Positions 9,601-18,211 are shown, counted from the first letter of the stretch. The stretch is 64,000 bases of DNA from Variovorax beijingensis (GCF_007828835.1 NZ_VIVL01000010.1:186001-250000), one strand, 5' to 3'. The notes: a model not told the origin generated them from the sequence alone. Made by a program: numbers and translations.

Positions 9601-9785
9601 TGATCGTGTGGAAGAGCCTCCGGGACGCGCAGCGCCAGGAACTGCTCGGTGCGCGGCTCATGGTCGTACACGGCACATGGCAGCGCGAGGGGGCGGTGAA
9701 GAACCTGGTGGCGATGCGGCTGGAGGATCTGACGCCCTTGCTGGGGCGGCTGGCGGCGGCGACGGTGAGCCGGGATTTCAGGTAG
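6663..9785 (+). CDS. dnaE2: DnaE2, error-prone DNA polymerase III alpha subunit
   Basis: A C-family polymerase of 1,040 aa, the usual DnaE2 length, which performs mutagenic translesion synthesis. It begins with a PHP domain (CVSNFSFLRGAS). The palm carries the catalytic acidic motif PDIDIDFE at about residue 385. A helix-hairpin-helix region and an OB-fold (around GQVSHCGIVTLRQQ, near residue 950) follow. The start at 6663 follows the imuB stop by 10 bp; longer in-frame extensions lie inside imuB. It is the third gene of the LexA-controlled cassette. Confidence 0.95.
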   Translation: MDLPDYAELRCVSNFSFLRGASQPHELVERAKQLGYSALAITDECSLAGVVRAHVAAKDHNLKLLIGSQFLVEPDERVDGDAPPFTLTVLACDLDGYGNLSAFITKLRRSSEKGTYRLPLAEIRGAELTGCVVLASPKRMATAAQLACLGTWLLREFLGRCWFAVEKLRLLDDEMWLHRLGEISAATEIPLVAAGDVHFHVRSRKPLQDVMTATRLGKPLTDCGLELQPNAERHLRTRLRLAQTYAPELLAETLQVAARCSFSLDELRYQYPDEVVPAGETPAGYLRRLTYEGAGRRWPDGIPARVQGQIEHELALIAELKYEHYFLTVADIVMFARSRHILCQGRGSAANSVVCYCTGVTEVDPGRMSVLFERFISKERNEPPDIDIDFEHERREEVLQYLYAKYGRDRAAITGVVISYRPKSAIRDVGKALGMSLETVDAIAKGHQWWDGRAVMPERLQEVGLSAEWLQVQQLLHLTEQLIGFPRHLSQHTGGFVLTKGPLCRMVPIENASMPDRTVIEWDKDDLDALGLLKVDCLALGMLTAIRKALDLIGLRKGCVFGMQDIPAEDSATYDMICKADTIGVFQIESRAQMSMLPRLKPRCFYDLVIEVAIVRPGPIQGGMVHPYLNRRQGKEPVVYPSEALKEALGRTLGVPVFQEQVMQIAILAAGFTPGEADGLRRSMAAWKRKGGLEHYYAKIVDGMTARGYEESFAKAIFEQIKGFSEYGFPESHAASFALLVYASCWIKCHHPAEFLAAMLNSQPLGFYSPSQLVQDARRHGVEVRPVDVMYSDVDCTLEDLAHEPAVRLGLRMIGGLQSASATRIVDARAHQVFDSTEDLALRARLELHEMKLLAAADALASLSGHRRQQVWEAAGLRAAPELLRGAPVEEDFLELDAAPEGEEIVFDYASTGLTLRRHPLALLRERLARRGLMTARDLDGIKNGGQVSHCGIVTLRQQPETAKGTIFLTLEDETGVVQVIVWKSLRDAQRQELLGARLMVVHGTWQREGAVKNLVAMRLEDLTPLLGRLAAATVSRDFR

Positions 9786-10157
9786 GGAACACACCAGAGG
9801 TGCGGATGGCCTGGTAAAGGTCACAGGGAACTGCGCCCTCACTTCCGATCGTTTGCGCCGAGCCAATGCCGCAGGGTGACCGGCTCCTATGCAGCGAATG
9901 CGGACAACCTGAATAAGCTCTGAAGTTCTGCAATTGGTGCAGCAGCAGACGTTGGCATACCCATCAAAGCAATGTTCGCATCGCCCGACAGGCGAGGAGC
10001 TTCTCTCACCAAGCCCGTCCAGGGAGGGCGCCCTGCGACCTCGCAAGCTCAAAAAGCTGAGCGAAAACGGTTGATGGGCTCAGCGCGACGTGAACTTGTC
10101 GGCCGTGCTGCCTGCAATTTGCCACCCTGCGCGAAGGTCAGCAATTCCCCTCCGGCC
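9786..10157. other. Intergenic region, no gene seen
   Basis: This lies between the convergent ends of dnaE2 and the aldose-epimerase-like gene. No open frame here has a recognisable domain, and I see no clear rho-independent terminator or repeat. Confidence 0.4.
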
Positions 10158-11078
10158 CTATACGTTCCACTCGGCTTGTGAGCTCGCCCCGCCTGCCGAA
10201 CTCGCGATGGCCTGGGCTTTTGCTCTGAAACCGCAGGTCCAGCTCAGTTGCCGAGCACTGCCTGGCTCCAGCAAGCTTGCAGCGTCTTCACCCAACCATC
10301 CTGGCAGCACGGTGACCGGCTCGATACACAGATAGTCCCCGCTCATTGGCCGATGCATGACCAAGTGAGGACTGCCGGTGCATGCAACCTCGATCGCGCC
10401 TTCGCCGCGGACGCGCAAGCTCGATTGGCCCCTCCAACCGCTGAAAGCCGCAGTCTCGCCGGGTGCCATGTCGAAGACCGGCGCTGACGTGTGCAGCGAG
10501 GCGCTCGCCTCTGCGTCCAAGTCGTGCCGAGCAATCGCATCAAAGGTCAGGTCGCGACTGCGGATGGAGCTGTCCGTGGGATGGTACGGGTGCCAGCCCA
10601 TGCTGAGAGGCATGGGTTCGGTCGAGGCGTTGCGCACCCGCATGACGACGCTCATGCCTATGTCGCTAAGCGAAACGTCCATTTCTGCAGACCATGCCCA
10701 AGGCCAGTCGGGCGTGGAGTCCATCTCCAGCTGCATGCAGGCGCGCTCCGCCGACACGTTGAGGAGGCGCCATGTTCTCCTGTGCGCGACGCCATGCTGC
10801 ACGATGCCGCTGGGTCCCGGCTCCGGCCGCACCAGCCTGTTGCCAAAACGGAAACCCGCGGCGGAAAGGCGGTTGGCAAAGGGCAGCATGGGGAAGGCCC
10901 CGGCCTTTGGCCACACGTGCTCGGCAAACGCAGCGCCGTCCCAGGCTTGGAGCAAATCCACGCGCCGAGATGCATCCGACCAAGACAAGGACCCGACGCG
11001 TCCACCGGCTGAGGGCGCGAGCGTCGCTCGGTAGGCGCCCGACTGAAGCTCAACCACTTCCATACAGGCCAGATTCAC
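10158..11078 (-). CDS. Aldose 1-epimerase family protein
   Basis: A galactose-mutarotase-like beta-sandwich protein of about 306 aa. Visible marks are the substrate-binding histidine segment GWHPYHPTD and the C-terminal acidic catalytic region LCIEPVTVLPGW. It probably interconverts anomers of a sugar or sugar derivative. It is the last gene of a sulfatase, Bug protein, epimerase operon and starts five bases after the preceding stop with GTG at 11078; an in-frame ATG at 11063 is the alternative. The substrate is unknown, but the sulfatase neighbour points to a sulfated saccharide. Confidence 0.8.
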   Translation of the reverse strand: MNLACMEVVELQSGAYRATLAPSAGGRVGSLSWSDASRRVDLLQAWDGAAFAEHVWPKAGAFPMLPFANRLSAAGFRFGNRLVRPEPGPSGIVQHGVAHRRTWRLLNVSAERACMQLEMDSTPDWPWAWSAEMDVSLSDIGMSVVMRVRNASTEPMPLSMGWHPYHPTDSSIRSRDLTFDAIARHDLDAEASASLHTSAPVFDMAPGETAAFSGWRGQSSLRVRGEGAIEVACTGSPHLVMHRPMSGDYLCIEPVTVLPGWLGEDAASLLEPGSARQLSWTCGFRAKAQAIASSAGGASSQAEWNV

Positions 11079-11083
11079 CGACT

Positions 11084-12052
11084 TCAGTCGAGGCGCGCAC
11101 CGGAGAGCTCAACGCCTTCCTTCCAACGCGCCATCTGCTGCGTCACAAACTCAGCGAACTCCGCTTGCGTGGTGCGACGCACCTCGAAGCCGAGGGCGCC
11201 CAGCTGGTCACGCACTTCTGGCGTGTTCAGTACGGCGTTAATCTCGTCGTGCAGGCGGCTGACGATCTCCGGCGGCGTGCGCGCAGGCACGTGGATGCCG
11301 TTCCAGCCTGCACTGCCGGAGTCTGCCAGCCCGAGTTCGGTCAGGGCTGGGACGTTTGGCAGAAAGCTGGAGCGGCCCTGCGTTGTGACGGCCAGGGCGC
11401 GCAGCTTGCCGGCCTTGATCTGCGGTGCAACTTCCGGGAAGCCCGACATCATCGCGGGCACGGTGCCGCCCAGCACGTCGTTCATCGCCAGGGCGCCGCC
11501 TTTGTACGGTATGTGATTGATGCTCAAGCCCGCCTTCTTGCGCAGCAACTCGAGCGCCAGATGTTGCGCGGAGCCGTTCCCAGGCGTTGCGACCGGCAGC
11601 GGTTGAGCGGGGTCGCGCGCGAGCTTGAGGAAAGCCTGCATCGTCGACGCGGATACAGAAGGATTCACGACAAGCACGCTCGGTGTGTTCGCGATCTGCG
11701 TCACCGGAACGAAGTCCTTGACCGTGTCGAAGGGCAGCGAACGGTACAAGCTCGGATTGATCGAGAACGGCCCCGAAGAAAGGAGAAGCGTGTAGCCGTC
11801 AGGTGCGGCTCGTGCGGCTTCGGCCGTGCCGATGTTGCCCGACGCGCCAGCCTTGTTGTCCACGATGACGGGCTGCTTGAGGCGGTCGCCCAGATTTTTT
11901 GCCACCAGGCGCGCTGCGGCATCGGACGAGCCGCCTGCTGGCCAGGGGACGATCAAGCGAATGGTCTTCTCAGGCCAAGCGGCTGCGGCGTGAAGGCTGG
12001 CGCCGAAGAGCAGCGCGGCTGCCATGCCTGCGAAAAAGCGTCGGGTCTGCAT
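11084..12052 (-). CDS. Bug-family tripartite tricarboxylate transporter binding protein
   Basis: A periplasmic solute-binding protein of 322 aa with a Sec signal peptide (MQTRRFFAGMAAALLFGAS, then AAAAW). Family motifs are IRLIVPWPAGGSSDAAARLV near the N terminus, NKAGASGNIGTAE, and PFDTVKDFVPV. The ATG at 12052 is preceded by GAAGGAGA. Bug proteins bind carboxylates and other small anions and are strongly expanded in Burkholderiales, often without adjacent TctAB membrane genes, as here. It lies 26 bp after the sulfatase gene in the same operon. Confidence 0.9.
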   Translation of the reverse strand: MQTRRFFAGMAAALLFGASLHAAAAWPEKTIRLIVPWPAGGSSDAAARLVAKNLGDRLKQPVIVDNKAGASGNIGTAEAARAAPDGYTLLLSSGPFSINPSLYRSLPFDTVKDFVPVTQIANTPSVLVVNPSVSASTMQAFLKLARDPAQPLPVATPGNGSAQHLALELLRKKAGLSINHIPYKGGALAMNDVLGGTVPAMMSGFPEVAPQIKAGKLRALAVTTQGRSSFLPNVPALTELGLADSGSAGWNGIHVPARTPPEIVSRLHDEINAVLNTPEVRDQLGALGFEVRRTTQAEFAEFVTQQMARWKEGVELSGARLD

Positions 12053-12078
12053 GTTGTCTCCTTCAGGTCTTATTCGAA

Positions 12079-13593
12079 TCACGCGCTCAAGCCGAGCCGC
12101 GTGAAGTATTCCAATGGGGCGTCGTTCTTCTTCATCAAGCGCACGATCTCGCCACAAAGGCGTGCGCGCACGGCTTCGTCCGTGATGGGGCGCTCCTGCC
12201 CCGGGTCACTGGCGAGGTCGAACATCACGGTCACCGTATCGTTTTGCGATGCTGGCCCGTGCAGCTTGTAATTGGGCGACTTCGGTGTGGCAGGCACCCG
12301 CAGCACGGGTGCGCCCTTGGTGAAGGGCAGCGGCGGCGCAAGTTGCGCTTCCTGCAGTTCCTCCACAGCGAACATCTCCTTCATGTGCATCGGCATGAGC
12401 GTGTACTGGTTCAGACCGGCGCGATGCATTTCAGGCGGATACAGGAAGAGCGTGTAGCGTCCGTCGGTCACGTTGACGGCACTGCCGAACACACCGTAGA
12501 TCGCAGCTTCGCGCACTGTCGTTTCACGCTCCAGGAGCGGCATCACGGAAACGCCAGTCACTTCGGGGGGGATGTCCATGCCGTGCATCTCGAGCAGCGT
12601 CGGCATCAGATCCCCGGTCTGCGTCAGGCCTTGCCGCCGCGTGCCGGCCTGGGTGCGGTAGGCCGGATGGTGGATGAAGAGGGGGATGTGCGCCACCTCG
12701 TCATAGCAGGGCATCACATTCTTGGACCACCAGGAATGCTCGCCGAGGAGAAAGCCATGATCGGTGGTGACGACCAGTGCGGTGTCATCCCACATGGCGT
12801 GCTCGTCCATGTAGTCCAGGAGACGGCCGAGCTCGTGGTCGCACAGCGCAACGATCGCCGCGTAGTTCGCTCGCAGTTCGTCACACTCCTCGATCGTCTC
12901 GCTGACCCGCTTATAGGGTGGAAAGTCGAAGATCGGGCCCTTGTAGTCCGTCGGGTAGTCCTTGCGGAACTCCGTGGGCGCATGGAACGGCTCGTGGGGG
13001 TCGAACGTTTCCAGATGCAGTAGCCAATCCTGCGCCGTGCGATTGCCGTCCAGGAATTCAAGGCCAGCATCGAAGCAGCGCACCGACGGAAAGTCCTTGT
13101 ACTCGCGGATCGACTCGCGGTTGATCATGTGTGCCGAGTGCTTGTGGCGACGCTCCTGCGTGACCTGCTTCGGGTGGTACATCTCCCGGAAGCGCTCCCA
13201 GGGCGGTTGCACCATGGCCTTCCAGGGGTCGCGTTCCTGCCCTCGGATGAACTCATAGGTGTCGTAACGGTTGTGGTATGTGGCGCCGCCGTCGCCCCAG
13301 TAGTGGTAATGGTCGGACACCAGGTGCGAGTAGACGCCCTGCTTGTGCATCAGCGCCGCGAAGGAGTTGTCGAAGGGCTCCAGCGGGCCCCATCCTCGGT
13401 GCAGGAAGTTCAGACGACCCGTGTGCATGTCGCGACGCGCGGGCATGCACGGCAGGCTGCCGACGTAGTGGTTGTCGAAGGTCACGCAGCGCTCGGCGAG
13501 GCGCGTGAAGTTCGGTGTCTTGATGTTCGTGCCGCCGTACGGCTGCAGGCTGCGCCGATTGAGCGAATCGAACAGGAGAAAGATGGTTTTCAT
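12079..13593 (-). CDS. Sulfatase (type I, formylglycine-dependent)
   Basis: A 504-residue alkaline-phosphatase-superfamily hydrolase. The modification motif C-x-P-x-R is present as C49-M-P51-A-R53 followed by TGR, so Cys49 should be converted to formylglycine. Metal-ligand segments include the N-terminal FLLFDSLNRRSL and the later TTDHGFLLGEH. No signal peptide is evident, so it is predicted to act in the cytoplasm on an imported sulfate ester. It is the first gene of a three-gene operon and is divergent from a LysR regulator. Phosphonate or phosphodiester hydrolases share this fold and remain possible. Confidence 0.88.
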   Translation of the reverse strand: MKTIFLLFDSLNRRSLQPYGGTNIKTPNFTRLAERCVTFDNHYVGSLPCMPARRDMHTGRLNFLHRGWGPLEPFDNSFAALMHKQGVYSHLVSDHYHYWGDGGATYHNRYDTYEFIRGQERDPWKAMVQPPWERFREMYHPKQVTQERRHKHSAHMINRESIREYKDFPSVRCFDAGLEFLDGNRTAQDWLLHLETFDPHEPFHAPTEFRKDYPTDYKGPIFDFPPYKRVSETIEECDELRANYAAIVALCDHELGRLLDYMDEHAMWDDTALVVTTDHGFLLGEHSWWSKNVMPCYDEVAHIPLFIHHPAYRTQAGTRRQGLTQTGDLMPTLLEMHGMDIPPEVTGVSVMPLLERETTVREAAIYGVFGSAVNVTDGRYTLFLYPPEMHRAGLNQYTLMPMHMKEMFAVEELQEAQLAPPLPFTKGAPVLRVPATPKSPNYKLHGPASQNDTVTVMFDLASDPGQERPITDEAVRARLCGEIVRLMKKNDAPLEYFTRLGLSA

Positions 13594-13667
13594 AGGTGTT
13601 GCGCCTCATACTAGGTCCGCGTCGTGCATGCAACAAATCGAACATCCTTGCTGAGTTATTGATTCAA

Positions 13668-14678
13668 ATGATTTATCCAAATCCTCGCCACCTGCGTGCT
13701 TTTGTCGCGCTTGCAGACACGGGGTCGTTCAGCCTTGCTGCAGAAGCCGTGCACCTGGGCCAGCCGGCGCTGAGTCAGGCGATCGCCAAGCTGGAAGACG
13801 TGGTGGGGGTGCGCATGATCGAGCGCACGACACGCTCAGTGCGGCTCACCCCAGCTGGCGAAGAATTTCTCGTTCAAGCGCGGTGGGTGCTCGAGGCGTA
13901 CGAACGCATGATGCTGCGCGGCACAGAATGGGCACAGTTGCGCCGCGGACGTGTTGAATTGCTGACGGTGCCTTCGATCGCGCACCGGTTGCTGCCCGCT
14001 CTGGTGCGAGAGTTCACCACAGCACACGACGGCGTCAGCATCGCGCTCCATGACCACGCAGACCCGATCCTGCGCCAGCGGCTGGAACGCGGCGAAGCGG
14101 ATCTGGCCATCCTGACCCAAAGCGGACCCGCATCGTCGCCTACGCTCTTGCCCTTCCTGCGGGACCGGTTCCGGGTCGTGCTTCCACGTCACCATCCGCT
14201 CGCAAGCAAAAGCACCATCGAATCTTCACAACTGGCGGGCGAGCGCCTGATACTTCTGCGGCGGGGCGCCTTGCTCCGCTCTTACATGGATGCAGCGATC
14301 AGCGGCCTTCCGTTCGCACAGGAGCCGATCGAGGTGGATCAGTCCAGCACGCTTGTCGGGATGGTGGAGGCAGGCCTCGGTGTGTCGCTCTTGCCGGCGC
14401 TCTCTTGCCCGAGCCCCGCACTGAAATCCGTCGTGAGCCGCCCCCTCGAGCGCCCGGAGGTGTCGCGCATCCTGGCATTTGCGCTGCCGCCGGACCGGGA
14501 GCCAATGCCAGCGGTGCAGGCTTTTGTAAGGAGCGCTTTCGACTACCTCGGAGGCAACCTGGACCAGCTTCCGGAGGGCTGCGAGTTGTTGCCCGCGAGC
14601 GCGCAGCGCGTCCGAAAGTTCTTGGCCGCTCGCGCCGCCGCTCCCAGCGTGCGCTCGGCCCGGCCGGTCAAGGTATGA
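13668..14678 (+). CDS. LysR-family transcriptional regulator
   Basis: A 336-residue regulator with an N-terminal winged helix-turn-helix (residues about 5-65, FSLAAEAVHLGQPALSQAIAKLE) and a C-terminal periplasmic-binding-like effector domain. The ATG at 13668 gives the normal LysR N terminus (MIYPNPRHLRAFVALADTG); the open frame extends 24 codons further upstream. It is divergent from the sulfatase operon across 74 bp, the usual layout for a regulator of that operon. A GTTGC...GCAAC inverted pair in the gap (13598-13634) is a weak operator candidate. Its 3' end overlaps the convergent lipoprotein gene by 11 bp. Confidence 0.9.
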   Translation: MIYPNPRHLRAFVALADTGSFSLAAEAVHLGQPALSQAIAKLEDVVGVRMIERTTRSVRLTPAGEEFLVQARWVLEAYERMMLRGTEWAQLRRGRVELLTVPSIAHRLLPALVREFTTAHDGVSIALHDHADPILRQRLERGEADLAILTQSGPASSPTLLPFLRDRFRVVLPRHHPLASKSTIESSQLAGERLILLRRGALLRSYMDAAISGLPFAQEPIEVDQSSTLVGMVEAGLGVSLLPALSCPSPALKSVVSRPLERPEVSRILAFALPPDREPMPAVQAFVRSAFDYLGGNLDQLPEGCELLPASAQRVRKFLAARAAAPSVRSARPVKV

Positions 14679-16737
14679 CTTCGAGCGTCACTGGGACGGA
14701 GGTGATGCTCCCCGCCTGGTTGAACACGGTGACCGTGTAGGTCCCCGCGTCGCCCGTCGTCACAGGCGGCAGGCGCAGCGCTGCTGTGGTCGACTCGTTG
14801 TAGCCGTTCGGCGACATGACGACTTGGCCATTGCGCTGCCATTGATACCCGAGGCCGATGCCTTCCGCCAAAACGACGAATCCCACGGGTGTCCCTGCGG
14901 CCACGCGGACAGACCGGGGTTGTGCAGTGATGATCGGAGCCGTGAGCGGTGTGGCGGACGTGGAGAGGAGCATTTCAGCCCCCGCAAGCACCGTCGACTG
15001 GCCTGCCTTGAAGGCAACATACTCACCGCTGCGCAGCTGACCTTTCTTACCGATGGCGACGCCATACCCACCATTGGTGGCGGTGGTACTGAGGCTGAGC
15101 GTCACGCGTCCGCTGCCCTCGAACGTTTCCGGCAGGTTCAACGGCACGTTCTCCGGCGCCCATGCAACCGTTCTGGGATCAATCAGCCAACTGTACGAAC
15201 GGCCCTCGGGCAACTGGAGGCGTGCGAGCAGCGGTGCATCCACATTCGGCTCCTGGATGATTGCGGTGGCTGCGGAGCTGGGCGACTTGTCGGGCGTACG
15301 TTGGAAGACCGCGATCAGCACGCTGGCAAGCGGCTCGCCAGCCTCCACTTCCCAGGCTTGGGACACCGACCGAGTGTTGTCGATGCCCAGATTCGCCTGG
15401 TATGCCGGCGGCGCCGTTGTTGCGACAGGCTTGGCGAGAGGGAATTCGTGGGTGGGCGCGGTGCTCAATGGCAGGATTCGACCGTTGGCATCGAACTGCA
15501 GCGGAACTGTGTACCAGCCGGACAGGGCGAGATTGCTGTCGCCTGGTTGGTTCACGCCGGTCCCCGGTGCGCCCGTGGGGCTGGACCGGTAGTGCGTTCC
15601 TGGCAACAGGATGTTCATCTCGCCTTTCTCGTCGGGCAGGACGAACGGTGCCTTCATCTGCGCGAAGCCGGAGTCCGACGACAGTTGCACCGGCTGCAGA
15701 GGCGTCACGGCGGAGTCGTCCGCCGGACTCAGCCAAGGACCGTGGGGATCCTTCGCGCGCAAGTAGTACAGCCGCGACGCGAGGCAATTGCCGCAGGTGT
15801 TCGTGCCCGTCAGATACCACCAGCCGCGGCGGTAGCTCAAGCCGATTCCCCCGCCGATCACGTTTCCTGCGACGGCAATGTCGGTATGGTCCACGGTCCC
15901 GGTCTTCTCCTCGTTGAGGAGCATGGTGTTCAACACACCGTGCGACGTTGCCATGTAAGACTTTCCATCGGGTCCGGTTGCGAGCGCGAAATCGACCGGC
16001 CCTGCGTCACCGGATGCAATCGTCGGCTCGAACGGCGTGCTCCATGGTCCGAATGGCGTGGGCGACTGGGCGATGAAGCGCTTGCCCGTTTTTCCTGACG
16101 ATCCAAGCCCTGCTTGGCCGTTCAGGAACCACATGTTGTAAAGCCCCGTCTTGGGCGAGTAGATCACCCTCGGCTTCTTGACGTAGTAGTGCTCGCCGGA
16201 CACGGTGTCCTGGATGTACTGATGCCCTCCCGTGAGCTTCCAGTTCATGAGGTCATCGGACACGTACACGGTCAGCCCGCAGTAGCGATACGTCGAGTTC
16301 GGAGTCGTTGGAATCAGCGGACCGGTGTTCACGCCCGGTGCGTAGTTGAAGGCTCCGCACGAGAAGGAAGGTCCATACAGGTAGTACTTGCCTTCGAAGT
16401 ACTGCAAGTCTACCTCGTCGACGGCTTGGATCGCGTTTCCGTCTACGTCCATGCCAATCGCGATCGGGCCGTAGGAAACCGTCTGCGCCGGGGATGCCGG
16501 CAGCCCGTTGTCCCCTGCAAGGGGATCATGGGCAATGAAATTGATCAGCGTGGCAAGCTTGGTGCTCGCCACTGCGGGAGGTGGCGCGACCGGCGTTGCG
16601 TCGCCACTGCCACTGCCACCGCCGCCACCGCCACCGCCACCGCCACCGCAGCCGGCCAGGATGGCAAATGCTCCCATCGCAGCAATTCTAAAAGGCCACT
16701 TCCCCAGCCTATCAGCGTGGGTTGTCTCTATATTCAT
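14668..16737 (-). CDS. Secreted lipoprotein with GH43-like beta-propeller and C-terminal Ig-like domain
   Basis: About 689 aa. The start at 16737 has GGAG six bases upstream; an in-frame ATG at 16767 would add ten residues. A lipobox (FAILAGC) is followed by an unbroken run of 11 glycines and a Ser/Gly/Pro linker. Residues about 65-430 contain repeats typical of five-bladed propeller glycosidases (DLQYFEGKYYLYG, VYVSDDLMNWKLTGG, PFGPW, DPHGPW). The last 90 residues form an Ig-like domain (QPRSVRVAAGTPVGFVV ... YQWQRNG). It probably acts at the outer membrane on a glycan. The GH43-type assignment is from pattern; catalytic residues were not assigned. Confidence 0.7.
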   Translation of the reverse strand: MNIETTHADRLGKWPFRIAAMGAFAILAGCGGGGGGGGGGGSGSGDATPVAPPPAVASTKLATLINFIAHDPLAGDNGLPASPAQTVSYGPIAIGMDVDGNAIQAVDEVDLQYFEGKYYLYGPSFSCGAFNYAPGVNTGPLIPTTPNSTYRYCGLTVYVSDDLMNWKLTGGHQYIQDTVSGEHYYVKKPRVIYSPKTGLYNMWFLNGQAGLGSSGKTGKRFIAQSPTPFGPWSTPFEPTIASGDAGPVDFALATGPDGKSYMATSHGVLNTMLLNEEKTGTVDHTDIAVAGNVIGGGIGLSYRRGWWYLTGTNTCGNCLASRLYYLRAKDPHGPWLSPADDSAVTPLQPVQLSSDSGFAQMKAPFVLPDEKGEMNILLPGTHYRSSPTGAPGTGVNQPGDSNLALSGWYTVPLQFDANGRILPLSTAPTHEFPLAKPVATTAPPAYQANLGIDNTRSVSQAWEVEAGEPLASVLIAVFQRTPDKSPSSAATAIIQEPNVDAPLLARLQLPEGRSYSWLIDPRTVAWAPENVPLNLPETFEGSGRVTLSLSTTATNGGYGVAIGKKGQLRSGEYVAFKAGQSTVLAGAEMLLSTSATPLTAPIITAQPRSVRVAAGTPVGFVVLAEGIGLGYQWQRNGQVVMSPNGYNESTTAALRLPPVTTGDAGTYTVTVFNQAGSITSVPVTLEVIP

Positions 16738-17014
16738 GAATGTCTCCACGTTTATGTACCGCTGCACCGGACGTGCATCCGCGGCGCCACGCAGGGTATG
16801 TGGAGGTCGGCACTCTGTGAATTTGATTCTTCTGTGTGATTTATCGAACTTCTGAATAGCCGCCGATCCGCTCGATTTCTTGGACGGCTTCAGCCTTCAA
16901 AATTCAGAGAATCTGGGGGGCAACGCTGGTAGAGCTTCATCCGATGTGGCTGTAGTCAACTTCAGATTTCCGTGCGACGAGCAGCTCACGTCGACCGCTG
17001 ACTTAAGTTCCACT

Positions 17015-17040
17015 GACCTGCCCCCTTCTGCCGTGCCATT
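17015..17040. repeat. Left terminal inverted repeat of the IS3-family element
   Basis: It starts TGACCTGCCCCCTTCTGCC and matches the reverse complement of 18245-18270 with a few mismatches. Confidence 0.85.
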
Positions 17041-17903
17041 CATAACGAGGAAGTCCGGTGTTGCAAGATTAATTGATCTCGGTGGTTGTTGAGCTGGATC
17101 GAGCTGCATCGCCAGCGCTGGCGATGCAGCTCGGCGAACTTCGACGGAGGCACTCGCTGGCAACTGCTGTGCGGCCTGACCTCGTTGTAGTCCTGGCGCC
17201 AGAGCGTGATGGCCGATCGGGCCTGCTGCAGCATCTCGAACCACTGTTCGTTCAGGCACTCGTCCCTGAACTTGCCGTTGAAGCTCTCGATGTAGCCGTT
17301 CTGCATGGGCCGTCCCGGCTCGATCAGGATGTGACGGATGCCGTGGACCTGCGCCCAGCCCATGAAGGCGCGACTGGTGAACTCCGGGCCATTGTCGGTG
17401 CGCACAGCCAGCGGGTAGCCTCTGAACACGGCCGCTTGATCCAGCAGTCGCGTAACGTATTGCCCCGAGATTCCCCAGTCCACCGAGATGCTCACGCACT
17501 CGTGGCTGAAGTCATCGGCCACGGTCAAGCACTTGATGCGCCGTCCCGTGCTCAGGCTGTCGCTGACGAAGTCCATGCTCCACACCTCATTGACCGTCGT
17601 GGCCAGTTGCAGCGGCACGCGTTCGTTGGTGGGGCGTTTGACCTTCTTGCGCTTGCGCACCGCCAGGTTGGCCGCGCTGTACAGGCGGTAGACGCGCTTG
17701 TGGCTCACGCCCGGGAAGTGTGGGCGCAGCATGTCGTGGATGCGCCGATAGCCGAAGCGCCGACGTGCATGCGCGATCTCGACGATCTTGCTGCTGAGCT
17801 CTTGCGTCATGGCATCGGCCTCGGGTGGGTTGCGGTAGCTGTCGCGGGAGAGCCCCACAAGCCTGCAGGCGCGTCGCTCGCTCAGATCGCATTCCCCGAT
17901 CAT
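17040..17903 (-). CDS. IS3-family transposase OrfB (DDE integrase)
   Basis: The catalytic half of the transposase. The DDE triad is visible in WSMDFVSD, RTDNGPEF and NGYIESFNGKFRDECLNE, with the characteristic K/R after the last Glu. The N terminus holds the HTH_21 region (SERRACRLVGLSRDSYR). The listed start is an internal ATG at 17903. The frame is open upstream towards orfA, so the active product is probably the OrfAB fusion made by programmed -1 frameshifting. Length and motifs look intact. Confidence 0.9.
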   Translation of the reverse strand: MIGECDLSERRACRLVGLSRDSYRNPPEADAMTQELSSKIVEIAHARRRFGYRRIHDMLRPHFPGVSHKRVYRLYSAANLAVRKRKKVKRPTNERVPLQLATTVNEVWSMDFVSDSLSTGRRIKCLTVADDFSHECVSISVDWGISGQYVTRLLDQAAVFRGYPLAVRTDNGPEFTSRAFMGWAQVHGIRHILIEPGRPMQNGYIESFNGKFRDECLNEQWFEMLQQARSAITLWRQDYNEVRPHSSCQRVPPSKFAELHRQRWRCSSIQLNNHRDQLILQHRTSSL

Positions 17904-17935
17904 GATGGCGACGGCCGCGCGCTTGGCTTGCGGGG

Positions 17936-18211
17936 CTATCGCTTTACCCCGAAGGCCGTGTTCAGCGCGTGGATGTCCAGGTGCGCTTCGGCCAGCAGCT
18001 TCTTGAGTTTGTTGTTCTCGGCCTCGAGCTCACGCAGGCGCCTGGCATCGGGCGCGTCCATCCCGCCGTATTTGGCGCGCCATTTGTAGAAGGTCGCATC
18101 GCTGAAGCCGCCCTTGCGGCACAGATCTTTGATCGGCAGGCCGGACTCGGCTTGCTTGATGAAACCGATGATCTGCTCCTCGGTGTATCTGCTCTTTCTC
18201 ATGTCCGTCAT
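17936..18211 (-). CDS. IS3-family transposase OrfA (DNA-binding)
   Basis: A 91-residue helix-turn-helix protein (RYTEEQIIGFIKQAESG, DLCRKGGFSDATFYKWRAKYGG) followed by a leucine-zipper-like heptad segment (LRELEAENNKLKKLLAEAHL). It binds the element ends and multimerises with OrfAB. It is intact. Confidence 0.9.
   Translation of the reverse strand: MTDMRKSRYTEEQIIGFIKQAESGLPIKDLCRKGGFSDATFYKWRAKYGGMDAPDARRLRELEAENNKLKKLLAEAHLDIHALNTAFGVKR

Noticed and set aside
10772..13023. Long plus-strand frames opposite the epimerase, Bug and sulfatase genes
   Set aside because: The real genes on the minus strand carry full motifs and signal peptides; the antisense frames have none.
16600..16645. CCACCG-type tandem repeat considered as an independent repeat element
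   Set aside because: It is the codon-level consequence of the polyglycine linker in the lipoprotein.
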